From NCBI RefSeq assembly GCF_018455725.1, contig NZ_JAHCLR010000005.1, positions 117,170-181,169 of the forward strand: a DNA stretch of 64,000 bases. The letters run 5' to 3'. Below the pieces are notes generated by a model, which ran no database searches, had not been told where the DNA came from, and was given only the letters and a program-made list of their open reading frames with translations. Shown here piece after piece: positions 24,201-33,712 of this stretch. The DNA is from Mycolicibacter acidiphilus. GTDB lineage: Bacteria > Actinomycetota > Actinomycetes > Mycobacteriales > Mycobacteriaceae. The position numbers and the translations under genes are program-made. The number at the start of each line of letters is the position of its first letter. Position 1 is the first letter of the stretch.

Positions 24201-25424
24201 CAGACCGGCACCGGCGGCAACGGTGGCACCGGCGGCGGCGGTGGTGCAGGTGTCGACGGCGGCACCACCCGTCCGGACGGGACGACCCTGGTCAACGGCA
24301 CCAGCGGTGGTGGCGGTGGCACCGGCGGCGCGGGTGGCAACGGCGTCAACGCCGGCGACGGCGGCAACGCTGGTCAGGCCGGCGTCGGCGGCAACGGCGT
24401 CAACGGAACCGATGCCACCGACACGACTCCGTCGACGGTCGGCGGCAACGGAGGCAACGGCGGTGCTGGCGGTGCCGGCGGTGCAGCCGGTACCGCGAAC
24501 GGCGGTCAGGCCGGCACTGAGGGCGCCGGCACCAACGGTGCCACCGGAGGCAACGGCGGTAACGGCGGCAAGGGCAGTGACACTCTCGCCGGTGCCGTTG
24601 GCGGCAACGGCGGCAACGGCGGCGACGCCACCGTGGCCCACACGTCCGGCGGCGACGGCGGCAAGGGCGGCGACGGCGGCGTCGGAACGCAGGACGGCGG
24701 GCACCGTGCCGGCAGCGGCGGCAACGGTGGCAACGGCGCGAGCGACGGCGCGGGCGGCTTCCTCGCCGGGTCCAACGGCGGCAACGGCGGCGACGGCGGC
24801 ACCGGTGCGGACTACCTGGGCACCAACGCCGACAACCAGGGCGGCAACGGCGGCGCCGGCGGTAACGGCGGCAACGGCGAGACCGGCGGCAACGGTGGGG
24901 CCGGCGGAGACTCCGGCGGCAACGGCACCCCGGATGCGGTCGGCTCAGCCGGTGACGCGGGCAAGGGCGGCGACGGCGGCAGCGGCACGCTCGGCAACGG
25001 CGGGACCGGTGGACACGGCGGCAATGGCGGAACCAGCAACGGTGCAGGCCCGCGTCCGACCGGCCTCGGCGGCAACGGCGGCAACGGCGGTGCCAGTGAC
25101 AGCGGTACGGGCGGCAACGGTGGCACCGGCGGCCGAGGTGGCGACGGCACCGGGCCTGCGGGCAGCAACGGGGACACGGGCCGTGTCGGAGGCTCCGGCG
25201 GCAACGGCGGAAACAGTGACACCGGTGCCGGCGGTGCCGGCGCCGACGGCGGCGCCGGCGGTGACGGCACCAGCGCCGGTGCGGCCGGCGGTGCCGGCGG
25301 CTCGGGCGGTGCCACCGGCACCTCCGGCGGCAACGGCGGTGCTGCGAACAGCACGCCCGGTGCTGCGCCGTCCGGCACGACCGGCGGGGGAGGCGGCACC
25401 GGCGGCGCCGGCGCAACCCCGTAG
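21204..25424 (+). CDS. Giant PGRS repeat protein with Sec signal peptide, no PE domain
   Basis: A 1406-residue exported Gly-rich protein. Residues 1-36 form a classical signal peptide (basic N-region RSNRR, hydrophobic core, APAQA-D cleavage) in place of the PE domain expected in PE_PGRS proteins. Residues 37-145 form a unique head with acidic/aromatic motifs ([23 protein letters not shown]) and a two-cysteine motif CGVLCNG (Cys116, Cys120). From about residue 150 to the end are Gly-Gly-X repeats rich in GGNGG, GGAGG and GNGG, of the calcium-binding parallel beta-roll type. The GTG start is preceded by GAGGGGG, and a strong terminator follows at 25443. A second protein of the same design begins at 63302. 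Cell-surface location is inferred. Confidence 0.9.
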   Translation: MVAAGRSNRRGVGAVSAVGAFLAFGLSPLAAAPAQADFDFLDPSSWFDPGAVADVSGMAEFGDLGGLLGGDPGAWLDFDQQIYQAFYDPMEALISNSSNDWWLNPLNQAFATGDSCGVLCNGADAYINDNGDLVGAQDGGSWFGDGGNGLDGSDGGAAGMFGNGGTGGAGVAGVDGGVGGDGGAGGFLMGNGGAGGAGLGAFVNGDGDVVAAAAGGSGGDATGWTGIGNGGDGGTGGHGLDATSGHAATVGGAGGNGGDAGNHTGNGGNGGVGGIGGAGLAGAGSGVTGGTGADGGAGGVGGAGGGVFGNGGNGGAGGVGGVGGNGGVGTTGAAGSFANGGDGNGGAGGSGGTGGVGGNGGQGGAAGAADHDGSGAAGVQGVGGNGGDGGTGGAAGDGGRGADGFAAHPNAGNGGNGGNLGQGGAGGHGGTGSTSGGAGNTGATGAGGGNGGNGGNGYDAATDPNVTAGANGGAGGNGGNGGAFGNGGHGGTGGNGATGAAGTLGVDAGNGGIGGNGGDGGAAGSGASGLTDGDGGNAGDGGAGGAGYDAATDPNAAPGTSGTNGGTGGGGGVGGSGFNAGNGGSGGLAGDGGDGAAGDATTPDGGNGGDGGNPGLGGAAGTAHGGNDGTAGTSPTGPQGHGGNGGAGYDPSKDAGAPTGASGGSGGKGGDGGDYGNGGNGGNGGTGTNGALGQDGGAGGSGGAGGDGGALAGNGGHGGNAGNAGNGGNGKIGVPPADGDTSGTGGGNGGAGGNGGAGGNAQAADGNGGSAGTAGNGGNGGTAGAAQHTDSANHAFSQHGLNGGSGGKGGDGGDAGLGGANGSDGASTNGGNGGNGGDTFTKTPNDYNGGRVDVAGSAGNGGDGGAGGSGGLNPGHGGNGGNGGNGNTVFVNGPGGTGPTGHAGDGGIAGVGGNGGAGGDGFGSVTGGAGGDGGNGGIAGGNSGNHFTGGQGGEGGAGGSSESGTGGVGGTGGDGGSSQSTNVNAVGGDGGAGGAGGASQTGTGGNGGTGGGGGAGVDGGTTRPDGTTLVNGTSGGGGGTGGAGGNGVNAGDGGNAGQAGVGGNGVNGTDATDTTPSTVGGNGGNGGAGGAGGAAGTANGGQAGTEGAGTNGATGGNGGNGGKGSDTLAGAVGGNGGNGGDATVAHTSGGDGGKGGDGGVGTQDGGHRAGSGGNGGNGASDGAGGFLAGSNGGNGGDGGTGADYLGTNADNQGGNGGAGGNGGNGETGGNGGAGGDSGGNGTPDAVGSAGDAGKGGDGGSGTLGNGGTGGHGGNGGTSNGAGPRPTGLGGNGGNGGASDSGTGGNGGTGGRGGDGTGPAGSNGDTGRVGGSGGNGGNSDTGAGGAGADGGAGGDGTSAGAAGGAGGSGGATGTSGGNGGAANSTPGAAPSGTTGGGGGTGGAGATP
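21640..25420 (+). repeat. PGRS DNA repeat (GGC-GGC-NNC codons)
   Basis: About 3.8 kb of tandemly degenerate 9-bp-like units encoding Gly-Gly-(Asn/Ala/Asp/Thr). It is coding throughout, with imperfect units interrupted by non-repeat islands such as YDAATDPN (twice) and YDPSKDAG. Prone to slippage, recombination and assembly error. Confidence 0.85.
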
Positions 25425-25442
25425 ATCGGGTCTCAAAGCCGG

Positions 25443-25478
25443 GAAAGCCCTGCACGTCCCGACGCGTGCAGGGCTTTC
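25443..25478 (+). terminator. Hairpin terminator after the PGRS gene
   Basis: A perfect 14-bp stem (GAAAGCCCTGCACG at 25443-25456 and its complement at 25465-25478) with an 8-nt loop, 18 bp after the PGRS stop. Being symmetric and followed by TCTCCC, it can also end the convergent 13E12 transcript. Confidence 0.8.
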
Positions 25479-25495
25479 TCCCACATCCATGATCG

Positions 25496-27166
25496 TCAGT
25501 GCACTGGCAGCCAGTCGTCCTCGTTGAAGTGCTGACGGACGAGTTCGTCGTAGTCCAGTGCGTCGTAGCTGCGTTGGAGGTCGTCAAGCGCGTCGTCGTA
25601 GCCGGGGTCGCCGGGTAGTGGGTCATCGGGCCAGGTGTCATCAGGCCAGGTGTTATCGGGCCTGGTGTTATCGGGCCAGGTGTCATCGGGCCACGGTGAT
25701 GGTTGCGGGTCGGCCGGTGGGGGTCCGGGATCCGAAACCTCGGTGGCCTTCTGGCGGTGGTGGGCGATGACGGCTTCGATGAAGTGAAACGGGTTGACCC
25801 GTGGCTGCCCGCGCTCAAGATGCGGTGGGGGGATCCATTCGACGCGCCCGGTGTCACCGAGGCGGGTGATCCAGCCCTGCACGGTTGCGGTGTTGTTGTC
25901 CGGCGGGCAGGCCAGGGCGAGGCCGTCGATGTCGGTACGGCCACCGGCAGCCCAGTCCTTGTCGCTGTGGTGGGCCTGGGACAGATACCCCGACACCGGA
26001 CACCCCGGCCGGGTACAGCCCCGATCCCGTGCATGTAGCACGATCCGCTGATCAGCGGTGGCGATCCGCTTGGATCGGCCCAGCCACAGCGCCCGACCCT
26101 GTCCGTCAAAAATCGTCAGGTAGTGATAGGCATGGGCGGCCATCCGCACCAGATCACCCATCGGCAACAGACTGCCCCCACCGGTGTGCGCTTTACCGGC
26201 GATCCGCGCATCAGCCGGCGGTGGCGGTGCAGTGTCGGGGTGGGCGGCGGCCTGCAGTTCAGCCAGGGTGGTGGAGACGATCACAGTCACCGGCAACCCG
26301 TTGAGCTGACCTAACTCCCCACTGGCGAGCAGTGCCCGCATCCCAGCGAGTAGGGCGTCGTGATTGCGTTGGGGCACAGTGCGGTCATCATCGGTGATCT
26401 GCTGCTGACTGGGAGTACCCGAGACACACGGGTGATCATCAGCGGAATTGGCCATGCCGGGGGCGGCGAGTTTGGCCAGCACCGGTTCGAGGGTGGCGCG
26501 CAGTTCGGGGGTGATGAAACCGGACAGGGTGCTCATCCCGTCGGCACGTTGGCGGCCCAGGCGCACACCCCGCTGGGCTTGGCGTTCCCGATCGGAGTAG
26601 TCACCGTCGGGATTGAGCGTGATGATCAGGTGCTCGGCGAGGCGGGCGAAGGTGGGCGGATCGAACTGGGCGGCCAGCGCAGCCAGATCGACCTCGGCCC
26701 GTTCCCGCTCTGCCGTGCTGACACCGGCTGGGATCTTCGCGTGGGCCTTACGGGCGATCACCACATGTTCGGGCCCGATGTGCCCGGCGGCCTGTTCAGC
26801 GGCCAGCGTCGGCAGCAGCGGTGTCAGGGGTTGCCCGCCCAGGGTGCTACGCGGGCCCAACTGAGCGGCCTCATCCACCCGCCGGCGCGCCTCGCTACCG
26901 CTGATCCGCAACCGCTCCGCCAGACCCTTGACCAGTGAACACGCCCCCAGAGCACCCTCATGTCCCTCAACAGCCAGTCGGGCCAGGATGCGGTGGTCGA
27001 TCACCGGCGCCTGCCAGGCCAGGGTTTCCCGCTGGGCCAGCACCTCCACCAACTCCGCAACACTCAACGCATCAAACGAACACTGCGCAAGGCGGGCCGA
27101 CGCATCGGTGATCGCAGCCAGACACGCCAACACCGTCTCCCGATCAGCGAACGCATCCCTACCCAT
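25496..27166 (-). CDS. 13E12-family HNH endonuclease-like protein (DUF222)
   Basis: A 556-residue member of the multi-copy mycobacterial 13E12/REP13E12 protein family. A DUF222 helical domain occupies roughly residues 30-330. An HNH nuclease motif follows, CTRPGCPVSGYLSQAHH then DIDGLALACPPDNN, with paired cysteines for structural zinc. The C-terminus has a (W/R)PD(D/N)T pentapeptide repeat encoded by a 15-bp tandem repeat, then an acidic tail. I start it at ATG 27166 (MGRDAFADRE); the open frame upstream overlaps the next gene and is not family-like. The family is often associated with mobile or prophage insertion, but no integrase or att site is seen here. Confidence 0.88.
   Translation of the reverse strand: MGRDAFADRETVLACLAAITDASARLAQCSFDALSVAELVEVLAQRETLAWQAPVIDHRILARLAVEGHEGALGACSLVKGLAERLRISGSEARRRVDEAAQLGPRSTLGGQPLTPLLPTLAAEQAAGHIGPEHVVIARKAHAKIPAGVSTAERERAEVDLAALAAQFDPPTFARLAEHLIITLNPDGDYSDRERQAQRGVRLGRQRADGMSTLSGFITPELRATLEPVLAKLAAPGMANSADDHPCVSGTPSQQQITDDDRTVPQRNHDALLAGMRALLASGELGQLNGLPVTVIVSTTLAELQAAAHPDTAPPPPADARIAGKAHTGGGSLLPMGDLVRMAAHAYHYLTIFDGQGRALWLGRSKRIATADQRIVLHARDRGCTRPGCPVSGYLSQAHHSDKDWAAGGRTDIDGLALACPPDNNTATVQGWITRLGDTGRVEWIPPPHLERGQPRVNPFHFIEAVIAHHRQKATEVSDPGPPPADPQPSPWPDDTWPDNTRPDNTWPDDTWPDDPLPGDPGYDDALDDLQRSYDALDYDELVRQHFNEDDWLPVH
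25623..25697. repeat. 15-bp tandem repeat, five copies, in the HNH gene
   Basis: Units of the form TCATCGGGCCAGGTG start at 25623, 25638, 25653, 25668 and 25683, the last degenerate. They encode the W/R-P-D-D/N-T repeats near the C-terminus of the 13E12 protein. Units keep frame, so copy-number change would only lengthen or shorten the linker. Confidence 0.85.
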
Positions 27167-27198
27167 ACATCGAACACTAGTGCGAACCACCGACAAGT

Positions 27199-28191
27199 TC
27201 AGTCGAGCATGCCCCGCTCGCGGAACCAGGTCAGCGCGGCATCGATCGCCGGCTCGATCGGGCCGACCCGATAGCCGAGTTCCCGCACGGCCTTGTCGCT
27301 GCGGTAGCGGTACAGGTCGGTGAAGGCGTACCGGATGGCGAACGAGTTCACCGTGGTCTCCCGACCGGTGACGGCCTCGGCCAGGTCGCCGAACCGGCCG
27401 GCGATCCGGGCAAGGGGGTGCGGCAGGCGCAGTGACGGGGGCCGAACCCCGGCCAGTCGGGCGACCCGCTCCATGAAGTCGCGGTAGGTCAGCTCCGCGC
27501 CGCCGAGCAGATAGTGCTCGCCGCGCTTGCCCTGCGACCAGGCCGCGATCATCCCGCGGGCGACCTCGCGCACGTCGGCGAAGTTGTTGTAGCCGGGCAG
27601 CCAGAACGGGGTCCGGCGCCGGACGACCTCGAGGATCATCCGGCCCGAGCTGGGCTTGCTGTCGCGCGGACCGATCAGATACGTCGGGTGGACGATCACC
27701 GCGTCGACGGCGTCGGCGGCGCGGTCGACCAGGATCTCCGCCTGATGCTTGGTGACGGCGTAGGCGTTGGCGAACTTGAAGCGATCCATCGCCCAGGGGG
27801 AGTCCTCGTCGCACGGCGTGCTGTCCGGATTCGGCCCGATCGTGTTGGCGGTCGAGGTGTGCACCAGGCGTGGTGTGCCGCAGTCGATCACGGCGTCGAT
27901 CACGTTCTGGGTCCCGTCGACGTTGGTGGCCCGGATGGCCGGGGTGACCCGACGCCGGGTGGAGACCGCCGCGGCGCAATGGAAGACCACGTCGGCCCCG
28001 GCGAACGCCGCCCGGAGCTCGGCTGTTGAACCGAGGCCGGCGTCGACCCAGGTGACCGGCAGATCGGAGAGCCCACTGGTGTCGGTGCTCGCGCGTCGGA
28101 TGGCGGTGACGGTGTGCCCGGCCGCGATCAGTTCGGCCGTCAGGTTGGCGCCCAGCAGCCCGCTGGCGCCGGTGATCGCTGCGTGCGCCAC
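27199..28191 (-). CDS. Extended SDR, NAD-dependent epimerase/reductase
   Basis: A 330-residue dihydroflavonol-reductase-like extended SDR. The cofactor motif ITGASGLLGANL is near residue 6, the catalytic YAVTKHQAE (Tyr-x3-Lys) near 145, and VIVHPTYLIGPRD follows. The GTG start at 28191 is 3 nt after the amidase stop, so the two form an operon. It is the same length as the SDR of the biosynthetic operon (17757-18749) and shares its general plan, but is clearly diverged. Substrate unknown; a role on a steroid, sugar or hydroxy-ketone is equally possible. Confidence 0.85.
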   Translation of the reverse strand: MAHAAITGASGLLGANLTAELIAAGHTVTAIRRASTDTSGLSDLPVTWVDAGLGSTAELRAAFAGADVVFHCAAAVSTRRRVTPAIRATNVDGTQNVIDAVIDCGTPRLVHTSTANTIGPNPDSTPCDEDSPWAMDRFKFANAYAVTKHQAEILVDRAADAVDAVIVHPTYLIGPRDSKPSSGRMILEVVRRRTPFWLPGYNNFADVREVARGMIAAWSQGKRGEHYLLGGAELTYRDFMERVARLAGVRPPSLRLPHPLARIAGRFGDLAEAVTGRETTVNSFAIRYAFTDLYRYRSDKAVRELGYRVGPIEPAIDAALTWFRERGMLD

Positions 28192-28194
28192 GGC

Positions 28195-29637
28195 TTAGTG
28201 GGCGTGCGACGGCAGGCTGGCGACCGGCGGAACGTGCTGCGCCCAGGGGCGCACCGATTCCAGTTGGGCCGCAAGTGAAATCAGCGTCGCCTCGTCGTTC
28301 TCCCGGGCCACCAGGTGCACCGCCTCGGGTACGCCGTCGGCGCTGAGTCCGACCGGCACCGATATCGCCGGCTGGCCGCTGTAGTTCTGCGGGAACGTGA
28401 ACGGGATGAACTTCATCATCCGCAGCATCGCGCGGGCCGGGCCCAGACCCTCGAAGTACCCCAGCTGCACCGGCGGGATCCCCAGCACCGGGGTCATCAT
28501 GACGTCGAAGTCGGCGACCGGGCGCTGTGAGCGGCCCATGATCCGCGGCTGAGCCGCCACCGCCCGGCGGGCGACCCAGTCCGGGACGAGCCGGCTGGTG
28601 CGGGCCTCCGCACGCATCCGCCGCTCCAGCAACTCGGGCTGGGGGAGCCGCTCGATCTCGTGGGCGAAACCGTTCATGAACAGTGCCATCACCGCGGCGA
28701 TGCCGATCACCGGGTAGATCGGGTCGCGTTCGACGACCTCATGGCCGAGCGAGCGCAGCAGGTCCGCGGTCTCCAGCACCGGCCGGCGCACCTCGTCGCT
28801 GACCGGCACCGGGAAGACCGGCTTGAACGACATCGCGATCCGCAGCCGTCGCGGCGCCTGCGCCAGCATCTCCATCAGTGGCCGGGTCGCCGGTGGCGCC
28901 GGGATCTCGTCGTCCGGTTCGGGGCCGGTCATCGCGTCGTGCAGCAGTGCGGCGTCGATGACGCTGCGGGTCAGCGGCCCGATGTGGTTGAGCCCGTGGA
29001 ACCGGTAGGCCCGCTCGGGTGACTCCTTGGTGCTGATCCGGCCCCGCTGACCCTTCAGGCCGACCAGGCCGCAGCACGCCGCGGGGATGCGCACCGAGCC
29101 GCCGCTGTCGCTGCCGGTTGCGCCGGGCACCATGCCGGCGGCCACCGCTGCCGCCGAGCCGCCGCTGGAGCCGCCGGGGGTGCGGTACAGGTCCCACGGG
29201 TTGCGGGTGACACCCCAGGTCGCCGACTCGCACACCGGGTAGGCGCCGAACTCCGAGAGGTGGGTTTTGCCGATGATGACCGCCCCGGCCGCCCGGAGCC
29301 GGCGCACCGCGGCACTGTCGGCACTGGCCGGGCCGGCGTCGATCCCGGTGCCGCACATCGATGAAACCCCGGCCACGTCGGTGTCATCCTTCACCGCGAT
29401 CGGCACGCCCGCCAGCGGCAGTTCCTCACCGGCGGCCAGCCGCTGCTCGACCTGCGCGGCCTCGGCCATCGCCTGCTCGCCCAGCACGGTGCGAAATACG
29501 TTGAGCACCGGGTCGAGTCGCGCGATGCGATTCAGATACAGGGTCACCAGTTCGGTTGGGGATACCTCCCGATCGCGGACCAACTGTGCCAAACGTGCGA
29601 CCCCGGCGAACACCAGCTCGTCGTCAGCTGTGGGCAT
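28195..29637 (-). CDS. Amidase signature enzyme
   Basis: A 480-residue amidase of the Ser-cisSer-Lys family, hydrolysing carboxylic amides. The triad is visible as Lys83 (IAVKDD), Ser157 (PGGSSGGSA) and Ser181 ([11 protein letters not shown]). Its length is typical. I chose ATG 29637 ([10 protein letters not shown]), preceded by AAGGAC; a longer open frame upstream overlaps the next gene and has no family resemblance. No signal peptide is evident, so it is probably cytosolic. It heads an amidase-SDR pair. GatA is unlikely because no gatB/gatC lies nearby and the sequence is of the stand-alone type. Confidence 0.9.
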   Translation of the reverse strand: MPTADDELVFAGVARLAQLVRDREVSPTELVTLYLNRIARLDPVLNVFRTVLGEQAMAEAAQVEQRLAAGEELPLAGVPIAVKDDTDVAGVSSMCGTGIDAGPASADSAAVRRLRAAGAVIIGKTHLSEFGAYPVCESATWGVTRNPWDLYRTPGGSSGGSAAAVAAGMVPGATGSDSGGSVRIPAACCGLVGLKGQRGRISTKESPERAYRFHGLNHIGPLTRSVIDAALLHDAMTGPEPDDEIPAPPATRPLMEMLAQAPRRLRIAMSFKPVFPVPVSDEVRRPVLETADLLRSLGHEVVERDPIYPVIGIAAVMALFMNGFAHEIERLPQPELLERRMRAEARTSRLVPDWVARRAVAAQPRIMGRSQRPVADFDVMMTPVLGIPPVQLGYFEGLGPARAMLRMMKFIPFTFPQNYSGQPAISVPVGLSADGVPEAVHLVARENDEATLISLAAQLESVRPWAQHVPPVASLPSHAH

Positions 29638-29738
29638 GCGTGTGCGTCCTTTCCCCCAAGACACCACAATACCTATCGCAAGCCGAGGAAAAAGGCCTCT
29701 AGCGGCAGCGACACCCGAGCAACCGCGTCGCGCGCGGT

Positions 29739-31106
29739 CTATCCGGCGGTTGCCGGAGTGATGTTGTGGTTCAGCGTGAATCGGTTGTCCGGGTCGAGCC
29801 GGGCCTTCAACTCCGCGAGACGCTGATAGGTGGCGTCGCCGAAGCTGGCCCGGATCCGGTCCTGCCCCTCGTCGCCGACGAAATTCAGGTAGGCGCTCTT
29901 GGGGCCCAGCGGCCGCAGGATCTCGAAAGCCTGGCTGGCCCAGGCCTTGCAGCGATCGGTGGCGGCGGGGTCGGTCCAGGTCACCATCAGATGAATGATG
30001 TACGGGTGCTGCCGGGTGGCAATCGCGGTGGCATCCGGGTCGACCCGGCCGGCGAACCCGCCGAGCCGGATCAGGTGCAGCCGGGTCTCCGCCGACGGGC
30101 GCGACCGGCCCAGCAGCGCGATCCGGCGGACCGCCTCGTCGGTCAGCTCGGTGACGAAGACCGACTTCCAGTAGTTCAGCCCGCCGAACGGCGCGGTTTG
30201 ATCCAGCGCCTGCTGCCAGGTCGGGTACTCCAGCTTGTGCTGCACGGACGCGACCGGTGCGGCGCTGACAGCCTGGGCGCCCAGCAGAGCGGTGACATCG
30301 GCTTCGCCGGCGGCATCGGTCAGCGTCGAGCAGCCCAGGATGTTGACCAGGTTCCGGCCCGACTTGCTGTCGGTGGAGAAGTCCAGGATCGACGCCAGGT
30401 GGTCCGGCGCGTCGTCCATCTGGGTGCGGAAGTGCTTGAGGACGGCCTCCGACTGCGCGTCGTCGTAGGACTTCACGCCGACGACGATCCGATCCACCGG
30501 GTGCAGGCGCAGCGCGAACCGCGCCACCACACCGAAGTTGCCGCCGCCGCCGCGCAGCCCCCACAGCACGTCAGCGTTCTCGGTCTCGCTGACCGGCAGC
30601 ACGTCGCCGGCGGCCGTCACCAGGTCCGCGCCGATCAGGTTGTCGCAGGTCATCCCGTACGCGCGAGACAGCCAGCCGATGCCGCCGCCGAGCGAGAAGC
30701 CGCCGACCCCGGTCGTCGACACCACCCCGCCGGGGCAGGCCAGACCGTGCGCGGACGTGACCCGGTCGACGTCGCCCCAGGTGGCTCCGGCGTCCACGTA
30801 GGCGACCCGCTGCTCGACGTCCACCTCGACCTTGCGCATCAGCGACAGGTCGATCACCACACCGCCCTCGGACGCCGAGTGGCCGGCGACGCTGTGCCCG
30901 CCGCCGCGCACCGCGATCTGCAGGCCCGAGTCCACGGCGTAGCGGACTGCGGCGACGACGTCGTCGCGGGTCCGGCACTGCAGGATCACAGCCGGCCGCT
31001 TGTCGATCAGGCCGTTGAAGACCAGGCGGACCTTGTCGTAGAGCCGGTCCCCGGGGTAGATGGCATCGCCGGCATAACCAGGGATCGCGGGGGCGTTCGG
31101 TGTCAT
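29739..31106 (-). CDS. FAD-linked oxidoreductase of the berberine-bridge (BBE) type
   Basis: A 455-residue oxidase of the PCMH-type FAD and BBE families (6-hydroxynicotine-oxidase-like). FAD attachment is likely at His71 in VRGGGHSVAGHS. The usual second (cysteinyl) attachment position reads VSTTGVGGFSLGGGIGW without Cys, so flavin should be mono-covalent. The C-terminal BBE motif includes YLNFVGDEGQDR and DPDNRFTLNHNI. ATG 31106 is the start. No signal peptide is apparent. It sits alone between the amidase operon and the ABC exporter. Substrate unknown; it may oxidise alcohols, amines or sugars. Confidence 0.9.
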   Translation of the reverse strand: MTPNAPAIPGYAGDAIYPGDRLYDKVRLVFNGLIDKRPAVILQCRTRDDVVAAVRYAVDSGLQIAVRGGGHSVAGHSASEGGVVIDLSLMRKVEVDVEQRVAYVDAGATWGDVDRVTSAHGLACPGGVVSTTGVGGFSLGGGIGWLSRAYGMTCDNLIGADLVTAAGDVLPVSETENADVLWGLRGGGGNFGVVARFALRLHPVDRIVVGVKSYDDAQSEAVLKHFRTQMDDAPDHLASILDFSTDSKSGRNLVNILGCSTLTDAAGEADVTALLGAQAVSAAPVASVQHKLEYPTWQQALDQTAPFGGLNYWKSVFVTELTDEAVRRIALLGRSRPSAETRLHLIRLGGFAGRVDPDATAIATRQHPYIIHLMVTWTDPAATDRCKAWASQAFEILRPLGPKSAYLNFVGDEGQDRIRASFGDATYQRLAELKARLDPDNRFTLNHNITPATAG

Positions 31107-31180
31107 CGCTTCCTTCGTATCGGCGTGGTGCAGCCACGCGGGCGGGTGAGAAGTCAGGCCCTAGGAAAGTAGCGGACGGG

Positions 31181-33712
31181 TCACTCGTCGCGGAGTTCGG
31201 TCGCCGGGGTAGACCGGGTGCTCTTCCACGCCGGGATGATCGCCGCGAACACCGCCGCGACGGTGGCCAGCACCGCGTAGGTGACCGCGTCCGACCACGG
31301 GAACACCAGCGGGGTGACCAGGCCGACGTTGACGACCGCTGCGCGACGGACCGCCTCGGAGATCGCGATCGACAGCAGGGCGCCGAACAGCCCGCCGGCC
31401 GCGCCGGCGATCACCGCCTCGATGGTGGTGATGCTGAACACCCGGAACCGGGTGGCGCCGAGCGCCTGGATCAGCGCCACCTCGCGCTTGCGCCGGATGC
31501 CGACCAGCAGCAGCGTCGACGCCACCGAGATGAATGCGATCGCGAGCAGGCCGAACTTGAGGGTGTTCAGCGGGGTCAGGTAGCGGGCGATCGACGCGGC
31601 GATCTCCGTCGAGAACCCGGCGGTGTCCACCGCGCGGATCGGTTGGTCGAACTGCGCGTGCTCGATGTTCTCGATCACCTGGCCGGTGCTGAACCCGTCC
31701 GCCGGGGTGGCGAAGATCAGCCCCGCCGGCTGCGGGCCGTAGATCTGCTCGGCCGTCTGGTACGACAGGTAGATCCGGCGCCCACCGTATTCGGGGGTGG
31801 CCACGATGGTGCCGATGCTCATCGCCTGCGCGTCGAGGCCGCTGCCGAACACCAGCACGTCGCCGATGTGCAGGTCCTTGTCCCGGGCGAGCACGCTGCC
31901 GACCACCAGTTCGTGGGCGTCCATGCTGGCTTTCGGCTCTTTCCCGGCGAGCAGACCGAACGGGAAGGTCGGCCGGTCGAGCGCCTGGACGTGAGCCAGC
32001 GAGCCGTCCTTGAGCGTGATCTCGATCTCGGCGATCCGCTCGGTCTTCGCCACACCGGCCACGCCGGCCAGCTTGCTGGCGGTGGCCGGTGAGAACCGGG
32101 CGTCGATCGGGCCGTAATCCGAGAACTGGGTGGTGGTGATCGCGATCCGGCCGTCGGCCTGCGCCTCGGCCACCTTGGTGGCGCCGATGTTGATGGCGAT
32201 CAGGAAGCCGGAGAGCAGGATGGCGACCACCACCGGTACCGCGATGGCACCGGAAATCGCCGCGGTCCGGGAACGGTCGGCCCGCAGCGCGTTGAGTGCG
32301 ATCGTCAGCGTCGCGCCGTGGCCGGACTCCGATTTGGGCCGGAACGCGGTGATCGCCTCGGCGCTGAGGTAGGCGGTGGCCAGCAGCAGCCCGACGATCG
32401 CGACGACCGCGCCGGCGTCGGCGACGCCGGCCTGCCAGGGCAGCAGCGCGCCGGAGATCGTCGCCAACCGCGCCGCGATGACCCCGGCCGCGCCGAATGC
32501 CAGCAGCCCCAGTGCCCTCGACCAGATCCGGCGTCCGGTGGCCTGCTCCTTGGCGGCCCGGCCGGACAGTTCGGCAGCGATCGGGGTGTTCGACGCGGAC
32601 ACGCTGGGGGTGATCGCGGCGAGCACCGCCAGCACGATGCCGGCCAGCACGCCGACCACCAGAATGGCGGGCTTCAGCACCACCGGAACGGTGACGCCGA
32701 GGAAACGCTCGGTGAGCTCGCTGGCGCTGGCAACGATGGGCCTGGAGATCAGGATGCCGCTGACCACACCCATCGCCGAGCCGACGGCGCCGAGCAGTGC
32801 GGCTTCGCTGAGGAAGCCGGTCATGATCGACGCGGGTGATGCGCCCAGCGCCGACGCGATCGCGATCTCGCGACGGCGTTCCTCAACCGAGAGCCGGGTG
32901 ATCTGGGTGATCAGGATGACGCCGACGCCGATCGAGATCAGCGCGAAGATCCCCAGCAGCGGCAGCAGCACGTCGTTGACGTTGTAGCCGCGGGCCGGCT
33001 CACTGCGCGGCTGGACGCTGTACGTCGGGCCGAGCGCGGTCTTCAGCCGGGCCTGCACCTCGGCGGCGTTGGCGTCCTTGGCCAGCGTCACGTACATCAT
33101 GTCGACCCGGTCGCCGCGGGCGAACTGCGCCTTGGCCATGCTCAGCGGCAGCACCGCGACCAGGCCGTTGTTGACGCTGTCCAGGTCGTCGATCCGCTGG
33201 AACTTCGCCAGCGACATCTGCCCGGCGTCGGTGACCAGGCTCGCCGAATCGTTCAGCGTCTTGCCCAGTGAGCTGGAGATCGCCGGCGGCGGTTCCGTCT
33301 GCCCCCCCGAGCAGACCTTCGGGTTGACGATCCACTGCGCCGAGCAGTCGACGCCCAGGCTCAACCCGAACGACTCCTTGCCGTCGTTGCGGATCAGCGT
33401 GACACCGCGGATGACCGGCACCACGGCACCCACCCCCGGCACGGACCGGGCGTCGTCGATGACCGCCGGTGAGATGCCGCCGCGGGTGGCTGCGCCGATC
33501 ACCCGCAGCGGGGCGGGCCCGGCGATCTGGTAGCCGACGTCGTCGACGGCCTTGGAGACGCTGGTGACCTCGATCATGACGGCCACGACGACGGCGACGC
33601 CGCCGCCGAGTGAGAAAGCGGCCAGTGCCGCCCGAAATGCGTGTCTACGGACGGCCCGGAAATTGATAATCCGCAGCAGGCCGAAAGTTGCGGCTAATGT
33701 TCCGCGAGCCAT
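31181..33712 (-). CDS. FtsX/MacB-type ABC permease, Rv0987-like
   Basis: An 843-residue membrane protein with duplicated FtsX cores. A single N-terminal TM helix (AALAAFSLGGGVAVVVAVM) precedes a large extracytoplasmic MacB-like domain, then TM groups around residues 260-390 and 430-530, a second extracytoplasmic domain, and three TM helices at the end. Length and partner resemble Rv0987 of M. tuberculosis (about 855 residues). Its ATG at 33712 overlaps the 3' end of the ATPase gene by 19 bp. This class does mechanotransmission or lipoprotein/lipid handling rather than classical transport. The assignment to Rv0986-Rv0987 is from memory. Confidence 0.88.
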   Translation of the reverse strand: MARGTLAATFGLLRIINFRAVRRHAFRAALAAFSLGGGVAVVVAVMIEVTSVSKAVDDVGYQIAGPAPLRVIGAATRGGISPAVIDDARSVPGVGAVVPVIRGVTLIRNDGKESFGLSLGVDCSAQWIVNPKVCSGGQTEPPPAISSSLGKTLNDSASLVTDAGQMSLAKFQRIDDLDSVNNGLVAVLPLSMAKAQFARGDRVDMMYVTLAKDANAAEVQARLKTALGPTYSVQPRSEPARGYNVNDVLLPLLGIFALISIGVGVILITQITRLSVEERRREIAIASALGASPASIMTGFLSEAALLGAVGSAMGVVSGILISRPIVASASELTERFLGVTVPVVLKPAILVVGVLAGIVLAVLAAITPSVSASNTPIAAELSGRAAKEQATGRRIWSRALGLLAFGAAGVIAARLATISGALLPWQAGVADAGAVVAIVGLLLATAYLSAEAITAFRPKSESGHGATLTIALNALRADRSRTAAISGAIAVPVVVAILLSGFLIAINIGATKVAEAQADGRIAITTTQFSDYGPIDARFSPATASKLAGVAGVAKTERIAEIEITLKDGSLAHVQALDRPTFPFGLLAGKEPKASMDAHELVVGSVLARDKDLHIGDVLVFGSGLDAQAMSIGTIVATPEYGGRRIYLSYQTAEQIYGPQPAGLIFATPADGFSTGQVIENIEHAQFDQPIRAVDTAGFSTEIAASIARYLTPLNTLKFGLLAIAFISVASTLLLVGIRRKREVALIQALGATRFRVFSITTIEAVIAGAAGGLFGALLSIAISEAVRRAAVVNVGLVTPLVFPWSDAVTYAVLATVAAVFAAIIPAWKSTRSTPATELRDE

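Noticed and set aside
21640-25420. CRISPR-like array
   Set aside because: The repeats are short, degenerate, in-frame and without regular unique spacers. They encode PGRS protein.
20856-26109. Long Thr/Ala/Val- or Arg-rich open frames on either strand across the PGRS gene
   Set aside because: They are products of the repeated GGC-GGC-NNC codons read in other frames. Only the Gly-Gly-X frame has a ribosome site, signal peptide and non-repetitive head.
27167-27979. N-terminal extension of the 13E12 protein to 827 residues
   Set aside because: The extra 270 residues overlap the SDR gene in another frame, are Arg/Gly-rich and lack family similarity. ATG 27166 gives the normal 13E12 start.
29638-30564. 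N-terminal extension of the amidase to 789 residues
   Set aside because: It runs antisense-frame through the BBE oxidase gene. ATG 29637 with AAGGAC gives a standard amidase length.
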